Assembly: GCA_028485475.2 (NCBI GenBank)
Contig: CP144143.1
Span: 2,542,001 to 2,606,000, forward strand
Length of the DNA: 64,000 nucleotides
Direction: 5' to 3'
DNA from: Chitinophagaceae bacterium C216
Lineage (GTDB): Bacteria > Bacteroidota > Bacteroidia > Chitinophagales > Chitinophagaceae
Shown: positions 54,960 through 63,212 of the stretch, piece by piece
How positions within the stretch are numbered: the first letter of the stretch is position 1
How the letters are laid out: each line of letters begins with the position of its first letter
Program-made: the position numbers and the translations under genes
Notes under the pieces: generated by a model
Told to the model about the DNA's origin: nothing
The model's database searches: none
What the model saw: only the letters and a program-made list of their open reading frames with translations

Positions 54960-55517
54960 TTATTGATTTTTTTTCTTTTCCTTTTTATCCACAATCACCC
55001 CTACTCCGGCTCCAGTGGCTGCACCTACTACGCCACCTACTACACCTCCACCCACACGGTCTTTTTTATTCGCTATAGCACCTATTACAGCTCCGGATGC
55101 TGCCCCTACTATGGCCCCTTTAGCAGTATGGCTCATACCTTTTTTCTGTTGCTGTGGAGCAGTAGCAGTTCCTGAAGACGCTTCGGAACCTGAGGCATCT
55201 GAATAAGTAGGAGCACTGCTTCCACTACTGCTAGTGCCGCTGCTATTATAGGTGGAGTTGCTACGAGAACTAGTACTTTTACTTTTTGAAGTAGAGCTGC
55301 TATTCTGTAACGCCGCAGCATTAGCATTCTGTTCATCTTCTATTTCTGCACGTAATTCATTTTCCATTTTCCATCGTTGATATTCCGCCAGTCCTAGTGT
55401 ATCTTCCACTTGAACCTGCTGTTCAGCATTCTGATCTTTTTTACGACTAGTACATGCGGCCATCACAATAGCCACTACCAAAAACAATGACAATAATTTA
55501 CACTTATACATACTCAT
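54960..55517 (-). CDS. Glycine-zipper lipoprotein
   Basis: 185 residues. Lipobox VMAAC at about residue 21. An acidic coiled segment (QVEDTLGLAEYQRWKMENEL) leads to a long Ser/Thr-rich linker (about 70-120), then a glycine zipper: GAIVGAASGAVIGAIANKK and GGGVVGGVVGAATGAGVGVI (about 132-175), followed by a basic tail KKEKKKNQ. Such zippers form membrane-inserting helical pairs (YMGG/Rickettsia 17-kDa-like). Probably outer membrane associated. The Ser-rich composition explains the long opposite-strand frames here, which are shadows. Confidence 0.82.
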   Translation of the reverse strand: MSMYKCKLLSLFLVVAIVMAACTSRKKDQNAEQQVQVEDTLGLAEYQRWKMENELRAEIEDEQNANAAALQNSSSTSKSKSTSSRSNSTYNSSGTSSSGSSAPTYSDASGSEASSGTATAPQQQKKGMSHTAKGAIVGAASGAVIGAIANKKDRVGGGVVGGVVGAATGAGVGVIVDKKEKKKNQ

Positions 55518-55709
55518 ACAATCAATTTTTGAATTACCTAAACACGATTACGGGTATATAGATAAAAAAACATGCCAAAAGCGTTGCGTCAATGTCTTAA
55601 AAAAAACTTAATTCGATAAATTGCTCACTACAAGTAAGATGTATTAATTAAATAAGAGATAATAATAAGATTGGAGATGAACCTTTTTCTTTACATATTC
55701 AAAAAACAA

Positions 55710-55730
55710 AGGCTGTCTTGAGGACAGCCT
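55710..55730 (-). terminator. Terminator of sucD
   Basis: AGGCTGTC/GACAGCCT stem with a 5-nt loop; the minus strand continues TTTGTTTTTTG, 42 bp past the stop. The rest of the 254-bp gap 55518-55771 is AT-rich with no gene I can support. Confidence 0.85.
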
Positions 55731-55771
55731 ATTGATAAAAATATGATACCTGTATTGTGAGGATTATTTCA

Positions 55772-56647
55772 TTATTTCTTTAAAACTTCAGCAATGGTTT
55801 TTCCGATATCTGCTGGACTACTCACTACATGAATACCACATTCAGCCATAATTTTCATTTTTGCAGCAGCAGTATCATCGGCCCCCCCTACAATAGCACC
55901 GGCATGCCCCATTCTACGTCCGGGAGGAGCCGTTTGTCCGGCGATGAAACCCACCACAGGTTTTTTATTCCCGGTTTCTTTAATCCATCTAGCTGCTTCA
56001 GCTTCCATTCCGCCACCGATTTCGCCAATCATTACGATAGCATCAGTTTCGGGATCATTCATTAATAACTCTACAGCTTCTTTAGTGGGAGTACCAATAA
56101 TAGGATCCCCACCGATACCAATTGCAGTGCTGATACCTAATCCAGCTTTAGCAACCTGATCTGCCGCTTCATAGGTAAGCGTACCAGATTTACTCACAAT
56201 TCCGATGCGTCCTGGCACAAAAACGAAACCGGGCATAATACCCACTTTACATTCGCCAGCTGTTATAACACCCGGACAGTTAGGTCCCACTAATCTGGTT
56301 GAAGTACCCTGTAGATAGTTTTTCACTTTTACCATATCCTGTACAGGAATGCCTTCTGTTATACATACTACCAGCTCTACACCTGCATCAGCAGCTTCCA
56401 TAATGGCATCCGCAGCAAAAGCCGGTGGTACAAAGATGATGCTAACATTTGCACCTGTAGCTTTTACACATTCTGCTACTGTATTAAACACCGGACGGTC
56501 TAAATGAGTAGTTCCTCCTTTACCAGGAGTGACACCTCCCACCACATTGGTACCATATTCAATCATTTGCGTTGCGTGAAACGTGCCTTCTGTACCGGTG
56601 AAACCCTGCACCAAAACTTTTGAATCTTTATTTACTAAAACTGCCAT
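55772..56647 (-). CDS. sucD: Succinyl-CoA synthetase alpha subunit SucD
   Basis: 291 residues; the CoA-binding, phosphohistidine subunit of the citric-acid-cycle enzyme making succinate and [26 protein letters not shown] near residue 12 is the CoA-binding Rossmann start, [10 protein letters not shown] lies near 160, and the phosphorylated His is in [13 protein letters not shown] near 246. Full length. The beta subunit gene sucC is not adjacent, unlike the sucCD operons of many bacteria. Confidence 0.96.
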   Translation of the reverse strand: MAVLVNKDSKVLVQGFTGTEGTFHATQMIEYGTNVVGGVTPGKGGTTHLDRPVFNTVAECVKATGANVSIIFVPPAFAADAIMEAADAGVELVVCITEGIPVQDMVKVKNYLQGTSTRLVGPNCPGVITAGECKVGIMPGFVFVPGRIGIVSKSGTLTYEAADQVAKAGLGISTAIGIGGDPIIGTPTKEAVELLMNDPETDAIVMIGEIGGGMEAEAARWIKETGNKKPVVGFIAGQTAPPGRRMGHAGAIVGGADDTAAAKMKIMAECGIHVVSSPADIGKTIAEVLKK

Positions 56648-56670
56648 TGTATATTTTTTCTGATTGGTTA

Positions 56671-56678
56671 CAAAAGTA
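56671..56678 (-). promoter_or_regulatory. -7 box TACTTTTG for sucD
   Basis: An exact TAnnTTTG match, 23 nt before the ATG at 56647; predicts a leader of about 17 nt. Confidence 0.5.
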
Positions 56679-56750
56679 AGGAAAGCAAAACGCTATCCGG
56701 GTATTTTTTAATATTTTATGAGTAAAAACGAATGTTTTGAATACTAGTTT

Positions 56751-57611
56751 TTATCCTATTTTACCATCTCCATCCATATCTGTCTTAAATTTTTCTTCCA
56801 AAGCTTCCTTTACATCATCACTTACATCCTTAGGTATGGTACCGGTTTCCTGGATGGTACGCATATTTTTAGCATCACGCAAAAACTCCGACGCAAAAAT
56901 AAACTCATTCAATTTCTCGTTATCACTATAAATAATTTCCTTATTGGTTCCCTCCCACTCTTTCTCCCCTTTATGCATATACACGATATGATCTCCTATT
57001 TCCATCACACTATTCATGTCATGGGTATTCATAATGGTGGTGGTATTATATTCCTGAGTGATCTCCTGTATCAGCTTATCAATAACAATTGAAGTTTGGG
57101 GATCCAGACCTGAGTTAGGCTCATCGCAGAAAAGATATTTCGGATTCAGTACAATAGCTCTAGCGAGTGCTACACGTTTCTGCATACCTCCGCTTATTTC
57201 CGAGGGGAATTTTTTATAGGCATCTTCCGCCAGATTTACCCTATCTAATACTTCCTTTACGCGCGCCCTCTTAACGGAATATTTATCGTTGGTAAACATA
57301 TCCAACGGGAAAATGACATTTTGCTCCACTGTCTGGCTATCAAATAAAGCTGATCCTTGAAACAACATGCCGATTTCTTTACGGATAGCTTTCTTCTCTT
57401 CGAGAGACATAGTTAGGTAGTTTTTACCGTCGTATAATACCTCTCCTTCTGTAGGTTGCATCAATCCCACAATACATTTCATCAGCACCGTCTTACCGCT
57501 CCCACTCGATCCGATTATCAGATTACATTTTCCGGGTTCCATTACAGCACTGACATCTTTCAGTACTACCTTATCCCCAAAACTCTTCTTAAGATTTTTT
57601 ATTTCGATCAT
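56751..57611 (-). CDS. Mla-type ABC transporter ATP-binding protein with acidic C-terminal tail
   Basis: 286-residue ATPase of the MlaF/Ttg2A class that powers lipid movement between the membranes. Walker A IIGSSGSGKTVLMK near residue 35, signature EISGGMQKRVALARAI near 142 (the GGM form is typical of MlaF), Walker B LFCDEPNSGLDPQTS near 168 and the H-loop MNTHDMNSVME near 200. After about residue 240 there is an extension ending TDMDGDGKIG, which looks like half of an EF-hand calcium loop (DxDGDG). It follows the MlaE-like permease by 26 bp. Confidence 0.9.
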   Translation of the reverse strand: MIEIKNLKKSFGDKVVLKDVSAVMEPGKCNLIIGSSGSGKTVLMKCIVGLMQPTEGEVLYDGKNYLTMSLEEKKAIRKEIGMLFQGSALFDSQTVEQNVIFPLDMFTNDKYSVKRARVKEVLDRVNLAEDAYKKFPSEISGGMQKRVALARAIVLNPKYLFCDEPNSGLDPQTSIVIDKLIQEITQEYNTTTIMNTHDMNSVMEIGDHIVYMHKGEKEWEGTNKEIIYSDNEKLNEFIFASEFLRDAKNMRTIQETGTIPKDVSDDVKEALEEKFKTDMDGDGKIG

Positions 57612-57637
57612 CGGACTGTATTTGAAGATGCAATAAC

Positions 57638-58375
57638 TTATAACAATAAAGCTGATAAAACGTAGTCTGCCAGCAGTAACAATACGCAGGATACCACAAC
57701 GGCACGGGTACTGGAGTGTCCTATTTCCAAAGCACCGCCTCTTACATTATACCCGTAAAACGACGGTACGCTGGTAATAATAAAAGCAAAAACGAAACTT
57801 TTAGTAAGTGAGAAAAACACATTGTAGCCGTTAAAATCCATCCGCAAACCGTTATCATAAATGGCGGGGTCTATAATACCTGCCATAGAACCGGCCAAAC
57901 GCCCACCCCATATTCCCAGTATCATAGCAATTACAATCAGCAATGGGATCGTGAGGACTCCGGCCAAAATTTTGGGTAGTATTAGATAAGCTTTAGTATT
58001 AATACCCATAATCTCCAACGCATCAATCTGCTCTGTTACCCGCATATTTCCCAACTCACTGGCAATTTTACTACCCACTACACCGGCAAGTACAATGCAG
58101 CTCAACGTAGGAGCGAATTCCAGTATCACAGTATCTCTTACTACCTGAGCAATAGTAGATTTTGGTATAATGGGCGATACCAGCTGATAGGCTGTCTGTA
58201 CGGTGGATACAGCGCCGATGAATACGGATATGATGCTGATGATTCCCAATGACCCCACCCCTATATCATTACACTGAAGCATGAACTGCTTCCAATACAT
58301 GGCTTTATTCTCGGGCATACGAAACATGCCGCGAAACATACCGAGATACTGTCCGAATTCCTTTAATATCCTCAA
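57638..58375 (-). CDS. MlaE family ABC permease
   Basis: 245-residue integral membrane protein of the MlaE/YrbE family. The signature region FIGAVSTVQTAYQLVSP near residue 50, ELGNMRVTEQIDALEIMGI near 125 and a C-terminal pair of helices (FVFAFIITSVPSFYGYNV and AVVVSCVLLLLADYVLSALL) give five or six membrane segments. The start appears to be TTG (TTG AGG ATA), since the next ATG is inside the conserved N-terminal helix. A 7-of-8 box TACATTTT lies 4 nt before it. The periplasmic MCE-domain partner (MlaD) is not in this window. Confidence 0.88.
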   Translation of the reverse strand: MRILKEFGQYLGMFRGMFRMPENKAMYWKQFMLQCNDIGVGSLGIISIISVFIGAVSTVQTAYQLVSPIIPKSTIAQVVRDTVILEFAPTLSCIVLAGVVGSKIASELGNMRVTEQIDALEIMGINTKAYLILPKILAGVLTIPLLIVIAMILGIWGGRLAGSMAGIIDPAIYDNGLRMDFNGYNVFFSLTKSFVFAFIITSVPSFYGYNVRGGALEIGHSSTRAVVVSCVLLLLADYVLSALLL

Positions 58376-58409
58376 CTATAAAATGTATTTTGTAGTTAAT
58401 CGAATATAC

Positions 58410-60719
58410 CTATTTGGCTTTTTTCTTCTTTCCGGATTGCTTGGACTCACATTTCAGCTGCGCATCGATAACAGCAATCAGAGCCATATTTACGATACTG
58501 TTTACGGTACTGCCCAATTGCAACAGATGCACAGGCTTCTTCAGCCCCAGCAGAATGGGTCCGATAGCATCGGTAGAACTAATCGCCTTTAGAATATTAT
58601 AGGCGATATTGCCGGACGCTAAGTTAGGGAAGATTAACGTGTTTACCTCTTTTCCAACCAATTCGCTGAATGGATACATTTCTTTTAACAGTTCGTTATT
58701 TAATGCCACATTGGCCTGCATCTCACCATCTACTACCAGCGAGGGGTATTTTTCCTTCACCAATCTTCTGGCTTCAGCTACTAATTTGGCTTCCGGAGTA
58801 TTGCTACTTCCGAAATTGGAGTAACTGAGCATGGCAATGCGCGGTGTGATATTAAACGCTGCCACTTCTCGGGCAGTAAGTAATACTATTTCTGCCAGCT
58901 CTTCTGCTGTAGGATTAATATTAACAGTAGTATCGGCTAGAAACAGAGGACCGCGAGCCGTCATAATCAGATACATTCCTGCTACCTTCTTTACCCCCTC
59001 CTCTGTACCGATAATCTGCAATGCAGGACGGATAGCGTCGGAGTATCTTTTGGTTTGTCCGGATATCATACAATCCGCATCGCACATCTCCACCATCATA
59101 CAACCGAAATGGTTGCGGTCTTGCATTAGCTTAGCAGCTTCGTTAAAGGTATAGCCTTTACGTGCTCTTTTTTCATAGAATATTTTTACATACTCTGCTC
59201 TGCGGGCAGCCACTTCTTCACTGCGCGGGTCAATAATGGGAATACCTGATAAGTCGATCTTATTCTCAATAGCGATCTGTTCAATCTGTTTTTTATTTCC
59301 TAATAAAGTGGGATAGCCTATTCCTTCATCCAATACAATCTGTGCTGCTTTTAGGATATTCAGGTTCTCTCCTTCCGCAAATACAATACGTTTGGGATTG
59401 CTACGGGCTTTAGCACCCAGTACACGCAATACATGATTATCGAGTCCCAGACGCTTGTTGAGTTCTTGTGCATACTGATCCCAATTTTCGATCGTTTTTC
59501 TAGCCACTCCACTTTTTATGGCGGCCTTGGCTACTGCAGGTGCTACGGTCGATAACAGTCGGGGATCAAGAGGTTTGGGAATGATATAGTCCGGACCGAA
59601 ATGCAGGTTTTTCTGATTATAAGCTAGGTTTACGATATCAGGAACAGGTGTTTTAGCCAGTTCAGCTAGCGCTTTTACAGCAGCTAGTTGCATTTCGGTA
59701 TTTATTTGTGTAGCTCTTACGTCTAATGCTCCTCTGAAGATATAAGGGAAGCCCAATACATTATTTACCTGATTGGGATAATCGCTGCGCCCGGTAGCCA
59801 TAATCACATCCTTGCGAGCAGTGGTTGCATCCTCCCAGGATATTTCGGGATCGGGATTTGCCATAGCAAACACGATAGGATTTTTTGCCATGCTTTTTAC
59901 CATAGCCTTGGTTAGCACATTACCGGTGCTTAGTCCGATAAACACATCAGCTCCTTTCATGGCTTCGGCCAGCGAAATATCTTTTTTAGCGGTAGCAAAC
60001 GGTGCTTTGATTTCGTCCAAGTCTGTGCGCCCTTTATGCAAAGCACCCTTACTATCGAACATTATAAAGTTCTCAGGCTTGGCTCCCATTTGCTGATACA
60101 GTAGCACACAGGCCATGGCCGCAGCACCGGCACCATTTACTACAAACTTTACCTTCTCGATTTTTTTCTTCTGCAGTTCTAGTGCATTGAGCAAAGCAGC
60201 GGCACTAATAATAGCTGTACCATGCTGATCATCATGCATCACCGGAATTTTCAAGCGTTTCTTCAGCTCACGCTCTATGTAAAAACATCCCGGCGCTTTA
60301 ATATCTTCAAGATTGATACCTCCGAAGGTGGGTTCAAGAGCCTGAACGATTTCAACAAATTTTTCAGGGTCCTTTTCATTAATTTCAATATCGAATACAT
60401 CGATATCGGCAAAAATTTTAAACAGCACCCCCTTGCCTTCCATTACTGGTTTTCCGGCTTCGGGGCCGATATCGCCTAACCCTAATACAGCTGTACCATT
60501 GCTGATAACAGCCACAAGGTTTCCTTTCGCAGTGTATTTATATACATTTTCCTTATCCGCGGCAATCTCCAGACAGGGTATCGCTACTCCTGGAGAATAG
60601 GCGAGTGATAAATCTCTCTGTGTCTTGGCTTTCTTGGTAGGGATTACTTCTATTTTTCCCGGCCTTCCGTTAGCGTGGTATTCCAGGGCTAATTCTTTTC
60701 TGAGATTATTTTTTGACAT
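58410..60719 (-). CDS. maeB: NADP-dependent malic enzyme fused to a phosphotransacetylase domain
   Basis: 769 residues; decarboxylates malate to pyruvate and supplies NADPH. N-terminal malic domain ([17 protein letters not shown] near residue 40, [20 protein letters not shown] near 160), a Rossmann loop [13 protein letters not shown] near 195, and after about residue 430 a phosphate acetyltransferase-like domain ([15 protein letters not shown] near 645) that normally binds acetyl-CoA as a regulator without catalysis. The layout equals E. coli MaeB. It lies 34 bp before the MlaE gene on the same strand, perhaps by accident. Confidence 0.95.
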   Translation of the reverse strand: MSKNNLRKELALEYHANGRPGKIEVIPTKKAKTQRDLSLAYSPGVAIPCLEIAADKENVYKYTAKGNLVAVISNGTAVLGLGDIGPEAGKPVMEGKGVLFKIFADIDVFDIEINEKDPEKFVEIVQALEPTFGGINLEDIKAPGCFYIERELKKRLKIPVMHDDQHGTAIISAAALLNALELQKKKIEKVKFVVNGAGAAAMACVLLYQQMGAKPENFIMFDSKGALHKGRTDLDEIKAPFATAKKDISLAEAMKGADVFIGLSTGNVLTKAMVKSMAKNPIVFAMANPDPEISWEDATTARKDVIMATGRSDYPNQVNNVLGFPYIFRGALDVRATQINTEMQLAAVKALAELAKTPVPDIVNLAYNQKNLHFGPDYIIPKPLDPRLLSTVAPAVAKAAIKSGVARKTIENWDQYAQELNKRLGLDNHVLRVLGAKARSNPKRIVFAEGENLNILKAAQIVLDEGIGYPTLLGNKKQIEQIAIENKIDLSGIPIIDPRSEEVAARRAEYVKIFYEKRARKGYTFNEAAKLMQDRNHFGCMMVEMCDADCMISGQTKRYSDAIRPALQIIGTEEGVKKVAGMYLIMTARGPLFLADTTVNINPTAEELAEIVLLTAREVAAFNITPRIAMLSYSNFGSSNTPEAKLVAEARRLVKEKYPSLVVDGEMQANVALNNELLKEMYPFSELVGKEVNTLIFPNLASGNIAYNILKAISSTDAIGPILLGLKKPVHLLQLGSTVNSIVNMALIAVIDAQLKCESKQSGKKKKAK

Positions 60720-60882
60720 AAATCTTCTATTAAAATGGGCGAAAAGTAAAGCAAATTCAATAAATGCCGGTATAGATTAATTTCTGAATATGCAACAAAA
60801 TAGCAATATTTGTATAAGATTTTTATGAATATAAGAACAAAAATAAAAGCAATTCATTTTTTCGTGAAAAAACATCCCTAGT

Positions 60883-62334
60883 ATGAAAAATTTGCTCTTT
60901 GTCCTAACCCTGATCACCTTATTTACTGCCTGTAAAAAAGACACCGTATCCAATACATACCAGGTATATAAAACCCCTCCCGCAAATTCAGACAGAGAGT
61001 TGATTGCCGATTCCACCTTCTTGTATGCTAGAGAAATTTATTTATGGAATGATAAACTGGGAGAATACAATACGTTTAATCCACGAAAGTTTTTAGGTAC
61101 TGATGAACTTCAGACAGCGCAAAACGTGATGGACGCTATCAAAGCTCGAGAGGTAAGCGACCTTTTCAGCTACGCTACTACCATAGAAGATTCTGAGCAG
61201 GGACAAACCGGCAATGGAGAGGACTGGGGGTTCTTTGTCAAGGCCGGATATGCCAATGCTAACGATATTAAATGGTTTATCACTTACGTTTATGCAGCAT
61301 CCGATGCAGGCCAAAAAGGTGTTAGAAGAGGATGGTATATCGAAAAGCTAAACGGCGTAACCTTAGGTTATGATAACGCGAGTGTAGCAAAGCTGAATGA
61401 TTTGCTTTTTGGCAGTGCCACTACAGCCGAAATCACTTTTGGTAGACTCGGGCTACCCGATACGACATTTACAGTTAACAAAACCACATTCCAGGCTAAT
61501 TCTGTATTATTTGCGCGTATATACACTCACACTTCTGGTAAAAGGATAGGATACTTTGTATTCAATCAATTTTTTAATGAAGTATCACGAATAGAACTGG
61601 TAAACGTATTTGATTTTTTCCAAAATCAAGGTATCGACGAACTGGTGGTGGATCTGCGCAATAATCTGGGTGGGTCTACCGCTACACAAGATTTGCTTGC
61701 CAATCTTATTGCACCCTACAGTGCCAATGGCAAAACCATGTATTACTATGAGTTCAACTCATTACTACAAGAAGATAGGTTTATTCTACTACGAAACAAA
61801 GCCAAATTTCCTTGGGTCCAGTTAGACCGAGGCTATTTCTCCAAAGAGGCCAATAAGCTTCCGTTTCGAAAAGAGGGAAGCATTAACTTAAATAGAGTAT
61901 TCTTTATCGTCTCTAACAATTCAGCTTCAGCAAGTGAGTTACTGATTAATAATCTGAAACCCGTGATGGATGTGCAGCTTATAGGAGATAGTACCCGAGG
62001 CAAGTCTGTAGGCTTCTTTCCGGTAAATTTATTAGAAAAGGTTGCGCTATATCCGGTATCATTTCGCACTGTAAACTCTGAGGGAGCAGCGGTGCCACAC
62101 ACAGGCTTCGCACCCAACAAAGTGTCACCCGATGGCGTGCAGTACGATTGGGGAGATACATATGAGCCCTGTTTATATAATGCACTGAGCTATATTATAA
62201 ATGGAAGCTACCCCACTACCCTTTCCTCAAACGCTACTATAGGACGCTCTGTTGTGGGAGACAAACTGGTAGAGTTGAAACAAATAGAGCCAAGGCCCAA
62301 AGTGCCGGGATTGTATATCGAGAATAAATTCTGA
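60883..62334 (+). CDS. S41 family peptidase lipoprotein
   Basis: 483 residues; lipobox LFTAC at about residue 17. A helical N-domain, a PDZ-like segment (GWYIEKLNGVTLGYDN near 150) and the C-terminal processing peptidase core: LVVDLRNNLGGSTATQDLL near 255, the nucleophile Ser in SNNSASASELL near 347 and the base Lys in DSTRGKSVGF near 372. Secreted Bacteroidota members of this type are common; targets are not known. A clear terminator follows. Its stop codon touches a 19-bp repeat that recurs 237 bp further on. Confidence 0.9.
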   Translation: MKNLLFVLTLITLFTACKKDTVSNTYQVYKTPPANSDRELIADSTFLYAREIYLWNDKLGEYNTFNPRKFLGTDELQTAQNVMDAIKAREVSDLFSYATTIEDSEQGQTGNGEDWGFFVKAGYANANDIKWFITYVYAASDAGQKGVRRGWYIEKLNGVTLGYDNASVAKLNDLLFGSATTAEITFGRLGLPDTTFTVNKTTFQANSVLFARIYTHTSGKRIGYFVFNQFFNEVSRIELVNVFDFFQNQGIDELVVDLRNNLGGSTATQDLLANLIAPYSANGKTMYYYEFNSLLQEDRFILLRNKAKFPWVQLDRGYFSKEANKLPFRKEGSINLNRVFFIVSNNSASASELLINNLKPVMDVQLIGDSTRGKSVGFFPVNLLEKVALYPVSFRTVNSEGAAVPHTGFAPNKVSPDGVQYDWGDTYEPCLYNALSYIINGSYPTTLSSNATIGRSVVGDKLVELKQIEPRPKVPGLYIENKF

Positions 62335-62352
62335 CAATGTTGAAAACAGCAT
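62334..62352 (+). repeat. 19-bp direct repeat, left copy
   Basis: ACAATGTTGAAAACAGCAT, matching the copy at 62571-62589 at 17 of 19 positions. It starts on the last base of the S41 peptidase stop codon. Confidence 0.5.
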
Positions 62353-62360
62353 ATAATGCC

Positions 62361-62392
62361 AGAGGCTTCCTCGGTGTAGGAAGCCTCTTTTT
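62361..62392 (+). terminator. Terminator of the S41 peptidase gene
   Basis: AGAGGCTTCCT/AGGAAGCCTCT, a perfect 11-bp stem with a 6-nt loop followed by TTTTTG, 27 bp past the stop. Confidence 0.88.
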
Positions 62393-62468
62393 GTATACTC
62401 CAGTTATGAATAGCACTATTTTATTAGATACTACTCTCAAAGAGCAGCACTATTGAAACAACGGCAAG

Positions 62469-62488
62469 TATAAGCGTAGGCGGGTTTT
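62469..62488 (+). repeat. 20-bp inverted repeat, left arm
   Basis: TATAAGCGTAGGCGGGTTTT. Its reverse complement matches the arm at 62552-62571 at 18 of 20 positions. Between the arms are 63 bp holding a smaller GAACAT/ATGTTC pair. No gene lies in this 263-bp gap. Confidence 0.55.
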
Positions 62489-62551
62489 CGAAGAACATAC
62501 TTTCAATTTACCGTAAAGTACATTGATTGTAGGATGTTCATTTTTAGACGT

Positions 62552-62571
62552 AAAGCCCGCTTACGCTTATA
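62552..62571 (-). repeat. 20-bp inverted repeat, right arm
   Basis: AAAGCCCGCTTACGCTTATA, partner of the arm at 62469-62488. It abuts the right copy of the 19-bp direct repeat. Confidence 0.55.
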
Positions 62572-62589
62572 CAATGTTGACAACAGTAT
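62571..62589 (+). repeat. 19-bp direct repeat, right copy
   Basis: ACAATGTTGACAACAGTAT; two mismatches to the copy at 62334-62352. A related TTGTTGACAACAA string occurs on the minus strand near 63194-63206. Confidence 0.5.
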
Positions 62590-62597
62590 TTATTTTT

Positions 62598-63176
62598 TTA
62601 CCAATCATTTTTATTGTTATTAGATTGAATTGCTGAATTCATCTCCTTAATGAACTGTGTGAATTCTTCATGAATCAGATTACACGTCTGTACAATAAAT
62701 TTTTCCATTTTTCTCTTTCCCAGTCCCATCTCGTCACTACTTAGAATAAAGTTTTCTATAGATTGCTCAGTAGTCGTTCCTTCGGCATTTTGACTGAGTT
62801 TAATGTTGGATAATGTGTATTTATATCTCCCATCCTTAAACTCCAATACTATACTGAAATTCACTGTATAATTGTAAGGGAATTTCACACCCATTCCCGC
62901 ATTCATAGTCGACACAATGTCGAAAGAACCTTTTTTAATTAATTTTTCTTTTGGATTGTCTAAGTCAAAATTGTTATTCAAGTATTTATCTATCAACCAC
63001 TGTTTTGATTTTTGATAAAGATAATTGGCTGATGAGTCAAATTCTACTACACCGATGTAGGCATAGCTGTTCGAAGTAGAGTCAAAAGGAATTAAAATTT
63101 CATTTTCTTTGACAGTAAAGCCAAATGCTGTTGTTGAGATCAAAATTAAGATTGATGCGAATAATGTGTTTTTCAT
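62598..63176 (-). CDS. Secreted DUF4468-like protein
   Basis: 192 residues from ATG 63176, signal peptide (MKNTLFASILILISTTAFG). The pattern YAYIGVVEFDSSANYLYQKS, KQWLIDKYLNNNF, GMGVKFPYNYTVNFSIVLEF and KDGRYKYTLSNIKL fits the DUF4468 (TBP-like fold) family of Bacteroidota, which has no known function. The frame extends to a TTG at 63206, but that lies in non-coding-like sequence. Neighbour of the HU/SPOR gene on the same strand, 36 bp downstream of it. Confidence 0.8.
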   Translation of the reverse strand: MKNTLFASILILISTTAFGFTVKENEILIPFDSTSNSYAYIGVVEFDSSANYLYQKSKQWLIDKYLNNNFDLDNPKEKLIKKGSFDIVSTMNAGMGVKFPYNYTVNFSIVLEFKDGRYKYTLSNIKLSQNAEGTTTEQSIENFILSSDEMGLGKRKMEKFIVQTCNLIHEEFTQFIKEMNSAIQSNNNKNDW

Positions 63177-63212
63177 TGTATGTGTTTTTATAATTGTTGT
63201 CAACAAAGAAAA

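Noticed and set aside
54948-55206. Plus-strand frames rich in Thr, Tyr and Pro over the glycine-zipper gene
   Set aside because: Their repeats are the complement of the Gly/Ser codons of the real lipoprotein gene, which has a lipobox and a terminator.
62469-62571. Insertion sequence
   Set aside because: The inverted repeats enclose only 63 bp and no transposase gene or fragment; kept only as a repeat finding.
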